From the NCBI RefSeq assembly GCF_030345795.1, contig NZ_JAUALB010000001.1, forward strand, positions 3,588,001-3,652,000: DNA of 64,000 nt. Direction: 5' to 3'. A program made the translations under genes and the position numbers. Shown piece after piece: positions 39,622 to 48,646 of the stretch. The notes under the pieces were generated by a model, which saw nothing but the letters and a program-made list of their open reading frames with translations, did not search any database and was not told the DNA's origin. Source of the stretch: Micromonospora sp. WMMA1363. Its GTDB lineage: Bacteria; Actinomycetota; Actinomycetes; Mycobacteriales; Micromonosporaceae. How positions within the stretch are numbered: the first letter of the stretch is position 1; each line of letters begins with the position of its first letter.

Positions 39622-39948
39622 ATGACCCGCACCGTGCTCCACAAATGCTGGATGATCACCCTCGGTAGGTTTGCCGGACTCATCACCGTCGCGCTCTTCG
39701 CAGCACTTATGATCATCGTGCTCAGCCCCGAAGCGACCCACACGCCCAGACTCAGCCTGCTGTTCGTCGGCGTGCTGCTCCTCGGCTTCACCTCCGCCGC
39801 ACTCCTCGCGGCCGGCCATATCCGTCTCTGGCTCACCGAGTCCGGAGACAAGCGCTGGTGGTGCGGCTACAGCGCCGCCGTCAAGGACCTCACCGACCGC
39901 GGCAGGCTGGACCTGTCCGAGCCAGCAGGCCCCAGCCAGCGCGGATAA
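39622..39948 (+). CDS. Small two-span membrane protein beside the integrase (108 aa)
   Basis: The 108-residue protein has two transmembrane helices (FAGLITVALFAALMIIVLS and LSLLFVGVLLLGFTSAALLA) and a polar end (RWWCGYSAAVKDLTDRGRLD). It stops six bases before the end of the convergent integrase gene. No family recognised; being next to int it may be an exclusion or accessory protein of the element. Confidence 0.5.
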   Translation: MTRTVLHKCWMITLGRFAGLITVALFAALMIIVLSPEATHTPRLSLLFVGVLLLGFTSAALLAAGHIRLWLTESGDKRWWCGYSAAVKDLTDRGRLDLSEPAGPSQRG

Positions 39949-39953
39949 GCCCG

Positions 39954-40892
39954 CTACAGGCCACCCATCACGTCCACGCGGTCGTACGCACGTCGGGCTC
40001 TGGCGGACCGGGCCGACCGACCGTAGTGACGCAGCATCTGTGATGATTCCCAGCCCGCCAGCTCCTCGAGATCACCCTCCGCGCCGCCGGCATCCAGCCA
40101 GCGGTGCGCGAAGGTGTGCCTGAACATGTGCGGGTGCACCCTGATCCCCAATCGCTCTCCGCGGCGGGCGATCATCTGGTAGATGCCGGAGCGGGTCATC
40201 CCCCGTTCGTTCCGTCGCAAACCCAGCCACAAGGCCGGCAGGGCGGCAGCCTTGTGGCTGGCCCGGACCCTCTTGTACCGGTCGATCGCCTGGGCGCACT
40301 TGTGATCAAACTTGACCGTCCGCTGCTTGCTGCCCTTGCCCACGACGATTGCGGTTCGGTCCGCGACCGACACGTCGCCGACCTCCAGGCCCGCGAGTTC
40401 GGCGAGCCGGACTCCGGTGCAGGCGAACACTCGCAAGATCGCTGCGTCCCGACGACTCTCAAGGTCGCGTCCCTGCTCGGCGTCCTTGACCAGGCGCTGC
40501 ATGTCCTCCAGTTCCAGGACCGGCACGAGCTTCTCCCCCAACTTGGGGGCTGCGGGGGGCACGAACCGCTCGAACGGGTTCGGAAGATCCTCCTCCTCCG
40601 CGTACCACTTGCAGAATTGCTGGAGGCAGCGCGCGATGTTGTTGCGGTACGACGCGGAGTAGCCCTGATCGTCGAGCCAGAGAAAGAACGCGCCGAGGTG
40701 CCCACGTGTGACACCCCCCCAGGACTGCACCGGCTTGTGTTGGATCAGCCAGCCGCCGAACCAGGACACGGCATCGGTGTACATCTCGCGTGTACGGGTG
40801 CTCTTGCCGCGTATCCGCAGCTCAAGGGCGAAGGACTCGATGAAGGGGCGGAGGTGGCCCGGGTCGGGCCGGGAATGTCTCACCATCGACAC
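39954..40892 (-). CDS. Tyrosine recombinase (integrase) of the element
   Basis: The 312-residue protein has an N-terminal SAM-like core-binding domain (PFIESFALELRIRGKSTRTR, YRNNIARCLQQFCKWYAEEE) and a catalytic domain. The catalytic domain has Arg in FACTGVRLAELAGLEV, Lys in VGKGSKQRTV, H-x-x-R in HMFRHTFAHRW, Trp in LAGWESSQMLRHYG and the nucleophile Tyr in RHYGRSA. It integrates the element at the adjacent tRNA-Thr gene, whose 3' end lies 134 bases from the integrase start. GTG at 40892 or ATG at 40886 can start it. Confidence 0.9.
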   Translation of the reverse strand: MSMVRHSRPDPGHLRPFIESFALELRIRGKSTRTREMYTDAVSWFGGWLIQHKPVQSWGGVTRGHLGAFFLWLDDQGYSASYRNNIARCLQQFCKWYAEEEDLPNPFERFVPPAAPKLGEKLVPVLELEDMQRLVKDAEQGRDLESRRDAAILRVFACTGVRLAELAGLEVGDVSVADRTAIVVGKGSKQRTVKFDHKCAQAIDRYKRVRASHKAAALPALWLGLRRNERGMTRSGIYQMIARRGERLGIRVHPHMFRHTFAHRWLDAGGAEGDLEELAGWESSQMLRHYGRSARSARARRAYDRVDVMGGL

Positions 40893-40974
40893 ATGGTATG
40901 CCCCCTCATTCCTCTAAGCGAGTGCTGTGTGAGCGGCTAGGCAAGTCCGATCCGGGCAGCCAGACAAAGTTTAA

Positions 40975-41012
40975 GGCCCGATGACCTTGGTGTTTTCCCA
41001 GGTCATCGGGCC
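40975..41012 (-). terminator. Strong hairpin between integrase and tRNA-Thr
   Basis: GGCCCGATGACCT at 40975-40987 pairs perfectly with AGGTCATCGGGCC at 41000-41012 (13 bp, 12-base loop). Read on the minus strand it follows the tRNA by 13 bases and is followed by TTAAACTTTG, as in a tRNA terminator. Confidence 0.75.
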
Positions 41013-41025
41013 TCTAAGTGGTACT

Positions 41026-41102
41026 TGGAGCCCCCGGCCGGGATCGAACCGGCGACATCTCGCTTACAAGGCGAGTGCTCTGGCCAGCTGAGCTACAGGG
41101 GC
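41026..41102 (-). tRNA. tRNA-Thr (anticodon TGT), integration target of the element
   Basis: On the minus strand the gene reads from GCCCCTG to CGGGGGC for the acceptor stem, then TCCA with encoded CCA. The anticodon arm is CTCGC-CTTGTAA-GCGAG (anticodon TGT) and the T arm GCCGG-TTCGATC-CCGGC. The 3' end faces the integrase, the usual geometry for tRNA-targeted elements. The gene is intact, so the element brought or kept the 3' half; the second att copy must lie left of the window. Confidence 0.95.
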
Positions 41103-41412
41103 GTGTGATGTCGACGCCAGCATAGCGACTGGCGCCCGGATTTCCCGCGCGCCAGGCCTTGCGAGCATCGGAAACCTCGGAATGTTGGCCGCGCGCCGTC
41201 GGTGCCGGCCGAGGTTTCGTGTCCGCCTGACCACCGTTGACCGGTATGCGCCGCCGTCCGGGCCGCGCAGCTTGGCAGCTACGGGAAAGCCGTTTACGGT
41301 GCAGTGACACGGTCGACACGTGTCGCCCGTGGGCCGGTGCACGACGCGTGCCGGCCGCTCCTTCACTCGGATCGTCCGGCACGTTCCTGCCGGTGAAAGG
41401 AAGCATCCCCCC
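41103..41412. other. Gene-free promoter region between tRNA-Thr and the ABC ATPase
   Basis: No gene is seen in these 310 bases. On the minus strand a TATGCT (41119-41124) lies about 17 bases before the tRNA and could be its -10 box. Toward the rightward gene, TTTACGGTGCAGTG and the palindrome at 41314-41325 lie upstream of the ribosome site GAAAGGAAG. Confidence 0.5.
41314..41325. promoter_or_regulatory. Perfect 12-bp palindrome upstream of the ABC ATPase gene
   Basis: CGACACGTGTCG is a perfect palindrome 88 bases before the start codon. Its position suits an operator for a sugar-responsive regulator of the ATPase gene. Which regulator binds is unknown. Confidence 0.45.
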
Positions 41413-42504
<1,092 letters not shown>

Positions 42505-42531
42505 CGTCCGGCTGAGCCGGCGTACAGCGGA

Positions 42532-42563
42532 GAGGGGCGGGCCGCCACGGCGGCCCGCCCCTC
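42532..42563. terminator. Bidirectional terminator between the ABC ATPase and rlmB
   Basis: GAGGGGCGGGCCGCC (42532-42546) and GGCGGCCCGCCCCTC (42549-42563) form a 15-bp inverted repeat, with the inner pairs open as a loop. It lies between two convergent genes and can serve both. Confidence 0.8.
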
Positions 42564-42584
42564 CGCGGATGTCCGACCAGACGC

Positions 42585-43703
42585 TCAGCCCTCGGTGGCG
42601 CGGCGACGCGTCACCTCGGCGAGGGTCACCGCCGCCGCGACGCTGGCGTTCAGCGACTCGACGTCCGAGACCATCGGGACACGGACCGTCAGGTCGCAGG
42701 TCTCGCCGACCAGTCGGGACAGGCCGCGGCCCTCGGAGCCGACGACGACGACCAGCGGGCCGACGGCGGCCTCCAGGTCGTACAGGTCGGTCTCACCGTC
42801 GGCGTCCAAGCCGACCACGACGAAGCCGGCGTCCTTGCACGCCTTCAGCGAGCGGGTCAGGTTGGTCACCTGGGCGACCGGAACCCGCGCGGCGGCGCCG
42901 GCGCTGGTCCGCCAGGCGGTCGCGGTGATCCCGGCGGCCCGCCGCTCGGGCACGAAGACACCCTGCGCGCCGAACGCGGCGGCGGACCGGATCACCGCGC
43001 CCAGGTTGCGCGGGTCGGTGACCCCGTCCAGCGCCACCAGCAGCGGCGCGGCCTGCTCCAGCGCGACGGCCACCAGGTCCTCGAAGGGCTCGTACGCGAA
43101 CGGCGGAACCTGCAAGCCGATTCCCTGGTGCAGCACGCCGCCGGTCATCCGGTCCAGCTCGGCGCGGCTGACCTCCAGGAGCGCGATACCCCGGTCGGCG
43201 GCGGTGCGGACGATCTCGTTCACCCGGTCGTCGATGTCGATGCCCTGGGCCACGTACAGGGCGGTCGCCGGCACGTGCGCGCGCAGCGACTCCAGCACCG
43301 GGTTACGGCCGACGAGCAGCTCCGGCGCGTCCTTCGCCGGGTTCGCCTTGCGGCCCGGGGCGACCCGCGGGCCACCGCGGCCGGGCTTGCCACGACCGTC
43401 GCCCTTGCCGCCGGGTACGCCCCGCCCGCCGCCCCGGCCCCAGGTGGTGTCCTTCGTGCCGGGCTTGCCGATCTTGGGGGTACGCCCTTCGTCGGCGGCG
43501 GTCCGGCGCTCCTTCTCCTGCTTCCAGGCGGTGCGCTGGGGCAGCTTCTCGGTGCCGGAGTACGCCTTGTGCCACGGCCGCTCGTCGGCGGGCAGGGTGC
43601 GGCCCCGCCCCACGAGGGCGTCCCGGTTCTTGCCGCCGGAGCCCTTGGGGGCTCCGGCCTTCGGCGTCAGCCGCCGGCCGCGGCGCTGTGAGTTGCCGGC
43701 CAT
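42585..43703 (-). CDS. rlmB: 23S rRNA (guanosine-2'-O-)-methyltransferase RlmB
   Basis: The 372-residue protein has a Gly/Lys/Arg-rich N-terminal extension of about 125 residues, then the substrate-binding domain ([20 protein letters not shown]) and the SPOUT knot. The knot motifs are [37 protein letters not shown] and [20 protein letters not shown]. It methylates a guanosine of 23S rRNA in the G2251 group. The ATG at 43703 overlaps the cysS stop, so the two are coupled, as in many actinobacteria. The basic extension is typical of actinobacterial homologues. Confidence 0.9.
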   Translation of the reverse strand: MAGNSQRRGRRLTPKAGAPKGSGGKNRDALVGRGRTLPADERPWHKAYSGTEKLPQRTAWKQEKERRTAADEGRTPKIGKPGTKDTTWGRGGGRGVPGGKGDGRGKPGRGGPRVAPGRKANPAKDAPELLVGRNPVLESLRAHVPATALYVAQGIDIDDRVNEIVRTAADRGIALLEVSRAELDRMTGGVLHQGIGLQVPPFAYEPFEDLVAVALEQAAPLLVALDGVTDPRNLGAVIRSAAAFGAQGVFVPERRAAGITATAWRTSAGAAARVPVAQVTNLTRSLKACKDAGFVVVGLDADGETDLYDLEAAVGPLVVVVGSEGRGLSRLVGETCDLTVRVPMVSDVESLNASVAAAVTLAEVTRRRATEG

Positions 43704-45118
43704 CAGTCCTGCTCTCCAATAGTCCAACGGGGGCCCTGGGGGGTGTCCTCGACCACCACGCCGGCCTGCTTGAGCTGGTCGCGCACCGCGTCGGCGGCGG
43801 CCCAGTCCTTCCGGCTGCGTGCCTGCGCACGCTGCTCGAGAGCCAGGGCCACCAGGGAGTCCACCACACCGCGCAGGTCGTCCGCGCGGTCCCCGCCGGT
43901 CCACGCCGGGTCGAGGGGGTCGACCCCGAGGATATCCAGCATCGCGCGTACCTGGCCGAGCGCGGTGCGCACGGTCACATCGTCGCCGCCGGTCAGCGCC
44001 GTGTTGCCGTCCCGGACCACCTCGTGCACCACGGCGAGCGCGGCGGAGGTGTTGAGGTCGTCGTCCATGGCGGCGGCGAACGCCGCCGGCACCTCGCCGA
44101 GCTGGCCCGCACCGACCCGCTCGGCCGCCCGCTGCACGAAACCCTCGATCCGGCGGTACGCGACGGCCGCCTCGCGCAACGCGTCCTCGGAGTAGTCGAT
44201 GCACGACCGGTAGTGCGCGGCGGCGTAGTAGTAGCGCAGTTCCACCGGGCGGACCCCGAGCGAGTCGACGTAGGCGAGGTCGAGGGTGTTCCCGGCGGAC
44301 TTGCCCATCTTGGCACCGCCGATGTTGAGCAGGCCGTGGTGCACCCAGTACCGCGCGAACCCGAGGCCGGCGGCCTGCGACTGGGCGAGTTCGTTCTCGT
44401 GGTGCGGGAAGGTCAGGTCCAGTCCGCCGCCGTGGATGTCGAACTCGGCTCCCAGGTAGCGCCAGCACATCGCCGAGCACTCGATGTGCCAGCCGGGCCG
44501 ACCCCGGCCCCAGGGCGAGGGCCAGTACGCGTCGGCCGGTTCGTCCGGCTTGGCGCCCTTCCACAGGGCGAAGTCCCGCTGGTCACGCTTGCCCCGGTCC
44601 GGGGCGTCCCCGGCGGACTGCATGTCGTCCGGCGACTGGTTGGACAGCGCCCCGTACGCCGGCCAGGACAGCACGTCGAAGTAGACGTCGCCGGAGCCGT
44701 CGGTGGCCGGGTAGGCGTGCCCGGTGTCGATGAGCCTCGCGATCAGCTCGTGCATTTCCGGGATGTGCCCGGTGGCCCGCGGCTCGTACGTCGGGGGCAG
44801 CACGTTCAGCGCCCGGTACGCGGCGGCCAGCGTCAGCTCGTTGGCGTACGCGATCGACCAGAACGGTCGGCCCCGTTCCTGCGCCTTGACGAGGATCTTG
44901 TCGTCGATGTCAGTCAGGTTCCGGATGAACCGGACCGCATATCCGTGCGCCAGCAGCCAGCGGCGCAACACGTCGTAGTTGACCCCGGAGCGAAGGTGCC
45001 CGATGTGTGGCGGCGCCTGGAGGGTGAGACCACACAGGTAGATCCCCACCTTGCCGGTTTCCAGCGGGACGAAGTCCCGCACCGATCGGGTGGCGGTGTC
45101 ATACAGGCGTAGCGTCAC
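43703..45118 (-). CDS. cysS: Cysteinyl-tRNA synthetase
   Basis: The 471-residue class I synthetase has the HIGH motif in [13 protein letters not shown], the zinc-binding [10 protein letters not shown] and [12 protein letters not shown], and the KMSKS-like [13 protein letters not shown]. The anticodon domain ends the protein. It charges tRNA-Cys in the cytoplasm. The start GTG at 45118 ([15 protein letters not shown]) matches the family start; the longer frame upstream is low-complexity and runs over the divergent IclR gene. Confidence 0.95.
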   Translation of the reverse strand: MTLRLYDTATRSVRDFVPLETGKVGIYLCGLTLQAPPHIGHLRSGVNYDVLRRWLLAHGYAVRFIRNLTDIDDKILVKAQERGRPFWSIAYANELTLAAAYRALNVLPPTYEPRATGHIPEMHELIARLIDTGHAYPATDGSGDVYFDVLSWPAYGALSNQSPDDMQSAGDAPDRGKRDQRDFALWKGAKPDEPADAYWPSPWGRGRPGWHIECSAMCWRYLGAEFDIHGGGLDLTFPHHENELAQSQAAGLGFARYWVHHGLLNIGGAKMGKSAGNTLDLAYVDSLGVRPVELRYYYAAAHYRSCIDYSEDALREAAVAYRRIEGFVQRAAERVGAGQLGEVPAAFAAAMDDDLNTSAALAVVHEVVRDGNTALTGGDDVTVRTALGQVRAMLDILGVDPLDPAWTGGDRADDLRGVVDSLVALALEQRAQARSRKDWAAADAVRDQLKQAGVVVEDTPQGPRWTIGEQD

Positions 45119-45181
45119 CGTACAAGGGTATCCGTCGCCGCTTTTCCGGGTCGGCAGGAGCCGGGTCGTACGCTGCTGGTC

Positions 45182-46105
45182 GTGGACACCACCGCCCGAC
45201 CCGGCAGCGACCCGACAGCCCGAGCCGGCGCCGTCCCGCCACTGGCGGAACCGGGGCCGGGTGGCGACCGGTCGACGCGGTCCCGCGCGAACGACGGTGC
45301 GGGTGGTGCCCAGCCCGCGCGGTCCGGTGCGGACCCGGTGCGGCCCGCTGCGGATGCGGCATCGGGTGCCGCCCGGTCGGGGCGGCCCGGCACGAGCGCG
45401 GCGGCGGGCGCCGCCCGGCGGGTACGCCCCGACCAGGGGGCGACGGCGGGCGGGCGGGCCGACCCGGCGGCGCGCGGGGGCGAGACCGCCCAGACCCTCG
45501 ACCGGGGCCTGCGGCTGTTGCACCTGGTCGCCGACGCGCCGGGCGGGTTGACCGTCACCGAGGCGGCGGGCCGGCTGGGGATCGGCCGGGCCGCCGTCTA
45601 CCGGCTGGCCGCCCCCCTGACCGCGCATGGCATGCTGCGCCGGGACAGCGACGGGCGGCTGCGGCTCGGTGCCGGGGTCCTGCACCTGGCCCGGCGCGCC
45701 CAACCGCTGCTCGCCGAGGGGGCGCTCCCGGCGCTGCGCCGGCTCGCCGAGCAGGCCGGCGCGACCGCGCACCTGACGGTCGTCGAAGGCGGCGAGGGGG
45801 TCGCGCTGGCGGTGGTCGAGCCGAGTTGGACGGCGTTGCACGTGGCGTACCGGACCGGGGCGCGGCACCCACTGGAGCGGGGGGCCGCGGGGCGGGCCAT
45901 CCTCGCCGGCCGGGCCGGCGCCGCCGGTCCGGTGAGCACCGCCGGGGAACTGCAGTCGGGGGCGTACGGGGTGGCGGCGCCGGTGTTGGGCGTGCCCGGT
46001 CTGGAGGCGAGCGTCGGAGTGGTGTCCCTGGCGCCGCTGGACGCCGAGACCGTCGGGGCCCAGGTCCTCGCGGCGGCCAGCGCGATCTCCGCCACCCTCC
46101 GCTGA
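45182..46105 (+). CDS. IclR-family transcriptional regulator with disordered N-terminus
   Basis: The 307-residue protein has a winged helix at about residues 100-160 ([40 protein letters not shown]). A shortened IclR effector domain follows ([36 protein letters not shown]). The first 95 residues are Gly/Ala/Arg/Pro-rich and predicted disordered; a later start would remove them. It is transcribed divergently from cysS across 63 bases. Target genes are unknown. Confidence 0.82.
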   Translation: MDTTARPGSDPTARAGAVPPLAEPGPGGDRSTRSRANDGAGGAQPARSGADPVRPAADAASGAARSGRPGTSAAAGAARRVRPDQGATAGGRADPAARGGETAQTLDRGLRLLHLVADAPGGLTVTEAAGRLGIGRAAVYRLAAPLTAHGMLRRDSDGRLRLGAGVLHLARRAQPLLAEGALPALRRLAEQAGATAHLTVVEGGEGVALAVVEPSWTALHVAYRTGARHPLERGAAGRAILAGRAGAAGPVSTAGELQSGAYGVAAPVLGVPGLEASVGVVSLAPLDAETVGAQVLAAASAISATLR

Positions 46106-46117
46106 CCGCCCGTGCGG

Positions 46118-46615
46118 CTACTCCGCGCCACTCCGCAGCCGTTTCGCCATCTGCTGCGTGGTGACCTGGTAGCCGCTGCGCTCGTACAGGGCGATCGCCG
46201 CCGCGTTGTCGCCGAACACGTTGAGGCCCAGTCGCCGCGCCCCAGCCTCGCGCGCCAACGCCTCGGCGGCGCCGAGGATGGCCGCGCCGTAGCCGGAGCG
46301 GCGGTGGGCGGACTCGACCCGGATGTCGAAGAGCCACGCCATCTCGGTCGACCCCGTGCGGGGATCCGCCAGACCGAGCCACACGCTGCCGACCACCTGA
46401 CCGGCGTCGTTCTCCGCCACCAGCAGGTAGTGTCCCTCGGTCGCCAGCCCGCGCGGCAGGAACGTCGCTCGATCCTGACGCGCCTTCTCCACTGACACCT
46501 CGTACGGGGCCGTCGTGGCGAGCGACTCCACGTACTCACGGATCTGCTGCTCCGAGTACACGTCGTACTCGTCCTGGCGCATGTCCCGCAGAACCACCAC
46601 CGGATCCATGATCAA
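46118..46615 (-). CDS. GNAT-family N-acetyltransferase
   Basis: The 165-residue protein has the GNAT core: HYLLVAENDAGQVVGSVWLG, the strand EMAWLFDIRVESAHRRSGYG, AAILGAAEALAREAGARRL and GLNVFGDNAAAIALYERSGY. R-R-S-G-Y-G forms the acetyl-CoA pyrophosphate loop. The substrate cannot be told from the sequence. It converges with the IclR gene. A downstream ATG (46609) is an equally likely start. Confidence 0.85.
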   Translation of the reverse strand: MIMDPVVVLRDMRQDEYDVYSEQQIREYVESLATTAPYEVSVEKARQDRATFLPRGLATEGHYLLVAENDAGQVVGSVWLGLADPRTGSTEMAWLFDIRVESAHRRSGYGAAILGAAEALAREAGARRLGLNVFGDNAAAIALYERSGYQVTTQQMAKRLRSGAE

Positions 46616-46675
46616 AGGCTACCGGTCCGCGAGCCGGGCCGTCGACCGGGCCCGAAGGGGGATGGTGACGTCCAT

Positions 46676-46729
46676 TGTCGATGCCCCGGCACGCCGCTAG
46701 ACTCCACTATCCATCGACATTCATCGACA
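46676..46729. promoter_or_regulatory. TGTCGATG/CATCGACA operator-like repeats
   Basis: CATCGACA occurs at 46712-46719 and 46722-46729, ten bases apart (one helical turn), and its complement TGTCGATG at 46676-46683. They lie between the divergent GNAT and propeller genes, the last copy 10 bases before the propeller start. This is a likely operator array that blocks or activates the rightward promoter. Confidence 0.55.
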
Positions 46730-46738
46730 GGCAGGATC

Positions 46739-48295
46739 ATGACCATGCGCAAGCGAGGTCTCGCCCTGGCCTCCGCCATGACGGTATTCGGCCTGGCGTT
46801 GCCCGGAGCCACCACAGTCGACAGCTCCGCCGGCCGCGCCCTGCCCATCCCCGTCGGCCCCCGCGGCATCGCTCTCCAGCCGTTCACGGGACAGCCGGCC
46901 GCGGCCCACCCGATCGACGCCCCCGAGGCGCCGCGGCATCCCTTCATGGCCGACAACGGCTCCAGCAACATCCACGGCGACGCCTACCAGACCGACACGT
47001 ACCGACGTCCCGGCCCAACCGGGCGCGACCTGACGGTCCGCAGCCGGCTGCAGGGCGGGATGTGCCTCTCGGTCACCTTCGACTCCAGGGGCCGGATCGT
47101 CACGGTCTGCATCACCCCAGGCCAGGCGCCCCGGCTCCTCCTACTGGATCCGGGCACCCTCGACGCGATCGCCGCGCTGCGCCTGCCCGGCACCACCAGC
47201 ACCAGCCCCACCGAGATCTCCGGCGGCGTGTACTTCTACCTCGACAACCACGACCGGGCGATCATCCCGACCGACGCCGGTGACATCCTGGTCGTGGCCG
47301 TCCAGGGCGACCGCCTCGTGCCCCGGCGCAGCTACGACCTCACCCCCGCCATCGGCACCAGCGACATCGTGTCGGCCCTGCCGGACTGGTCGGGACGGCT
47401 CTGGTTCGCCACCAAGGACGGAACGGTCGGCACCCTCGACATGACCAGCGGCCGAGTCGAGACACACGGCATCGACGGCGAGCAGATCGCCAACAGCATC
47501 GCCGTGGACGAGTCCGGCGGGGTCTTCGTCGCCAGCGACCACGCGCTCTACCGGTTCGACGCGGCCCCCGACGGCCGACCCGAGGTCACCTGGCGCACCC
47601 CCTACGACCGGGGCAGCCGACAGAAACCGGGCCAGCTCAGCCAGGGCAGCGGCACCACTCCCACCCTGATCGGCCCGGCGTCCGGCCCGGACGGCGGCTA
47701 CGTGGCCATCACCGACAACGCCGACCCGGCCATGCGGGTACTCGTGCTGGCCCGGGGAAAGGCCGGACCGACCAGGGTCTGCGCCCAGCCGGTCTTCCCC
47801 GCCCGCACCGGCGCCACCGAGAACAGCCTCGTCGCCGTCGGCGGTGACCTCATCGTCGAGAACAACTACGGATACCGGGGCGACTTTCGGACGCTGCTCA
47901 AGGGGCTGGCCGGGGCCAGGCTGGCCGACACCGCGCCGGGCCTGACCCGGATACACGTCGACTACTCCGGCCGACGCTGCTCCGTCGCCTGGTCCAACAC
48001 GACCGAGCGGATCCCGAGTGTGGTCAGCAAGGTCTCGCTGGCCAACGGACTGCTGTACACCTACACTCATCCGTCCGCCGACGAACTGGCGTTCCGACCC
48101 GGCGGCCGGCTACTGGGTTGTCCGGACGCGTGGTACCTGACCGCGATCGACGTGCGGACCGGCGAGCGGGTGTGGCGCCGGCTCGCCGGAGCCGGCCCGC
48201 TGGTCAGCAACCACTACGCCCCGGTCTCCCTCGGGCCGGACGGCGCCGCGTATGTCGGTAGCGTCGGCGGCCTCATCCGCATCGCCGACGGCTAG
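46739..48295 (+). CDS. Secreted beta-propeller (PQQ-like) protein (518 aa)
   Basis: The N-terminus (MTMRKRGLALASAMTVFGLA then LPGATT) is a signal peptide. The mature protein has repeated blades with W/F-A-T-K-D-G-type turns: SGRLWFATKDGTVGTLDMTS, GGVFVASDHALYRFDAAPDG, GPDGAAYVGSVGGLIRIADG, and VDYSGRRCSVAWSNTTERIP. These fit a quinoprotein-like or NHL-type propeller. No catalytic motif is evident, so a binding or scaffold role outside the cell is more likely. Regulation by the repeats just upstream is plausible. Confidence 0.72.
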   Translation: MTMRKRGLALASAMTVFGLALPGATTVDSSAGRALPIPVGPRGIALQPFTGQPAAAHPIDAPEAPRHPFMADNGSSNIHGDAYQTDTYRRPGPTGRDLTVRSRLQGGMCLSVTFDSRGRIVTVCITPGQAPRLLLLDPGTLDAIAALRLPGTTSTSPTEISGGVYFYLDNHDRAIIPTDAGDILVVAVQGDRLVPRRSYDLTPAIGTSDIVSALPDWSGRLWFATKDGTVGTLDMTSGRVETHGIDGEQIANSIAVDESGGVFVASDHALYRFDAAPDGRPEVTWRTPYDRGSRQKPGQLSQGSGTTPTLIGPASGPDGGYVAITDNADPAMRVLVLARGKAGPTRVCAQPVFPARTGATENSLVAVGGDLIVENNYGYRGDFRTLLKGLAGARLADTAPGLTRIHVDYSGRRCSVAWSNTTERIPSVVSKVSLANGLLYTYTHPSADELAFRPGGRLLGCPDAWYLTAIDVRTGERVWRRLAGAGPLVSNHYAPVSLGPDGAAYVGSVGGLIRIADG

Positions 48296-48595
48296 CCGGC
48301 CCGCCCGCGGCCTGCGATTGCCCGCCATGAGCGCGTCCCGGCAGCACACGCGGCGGGCGCTCCGAGGAGTGGCCGGACAGCTGCGGCGAGAGTGAGGTGG
48401 ATCCCCGACCACCGAGCGACCCAGCCGGACACGGCGTTGGGGACGCTGGCACCCGGATCGTTTGCGGCCATCGATCCCTTCCCCGCGGTAGTCACGACAC
48501 TTCTTCGGCTGCCCCGGGGCCGTCACCCAGTCGGGAGACGCCGCACCACGCGAGGCGAGGGCCCCGCCCGCGAGGTCCGCCACCTGACCGACCAG
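48296..48595. other. Gene-free stretch between propeller and protease genes
   Basis: About 300 bases hold no convincing gene. Frames crossing it are Arg/Pro/Gly-rich shadows without family features. It ends at the terminator of the leftward protease gene. Confidence 0.5.
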
Positions 48596-48629
48596 GGGGT
48601 CCGGCCGACCGGGTGGTCGGCCGGACCCC
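48596..48629 (-). terminator. Terminator of the S8 protease gene
   Basis: GGGGTCCGGCCGACC (48596-48610) pairs perfectly with GGTCGGCCGGACCCC (48615-48629) around the loop GGGT, 18 bases after the protease stop on the minus strand. A 15-bp G+C stem is very stable. Confidence 0.8.
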
Positions 48630-48646
48630 GAGGATGTCCCGTCCGG

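Noticed and set aside
43703..45868. N-terminal extension of cysS to a 721-codon protein
   Set aside because: The extra part is low-complexity and antisense to the IclR gene. The family start [11 protein letters not shown] at 45118 is clear.
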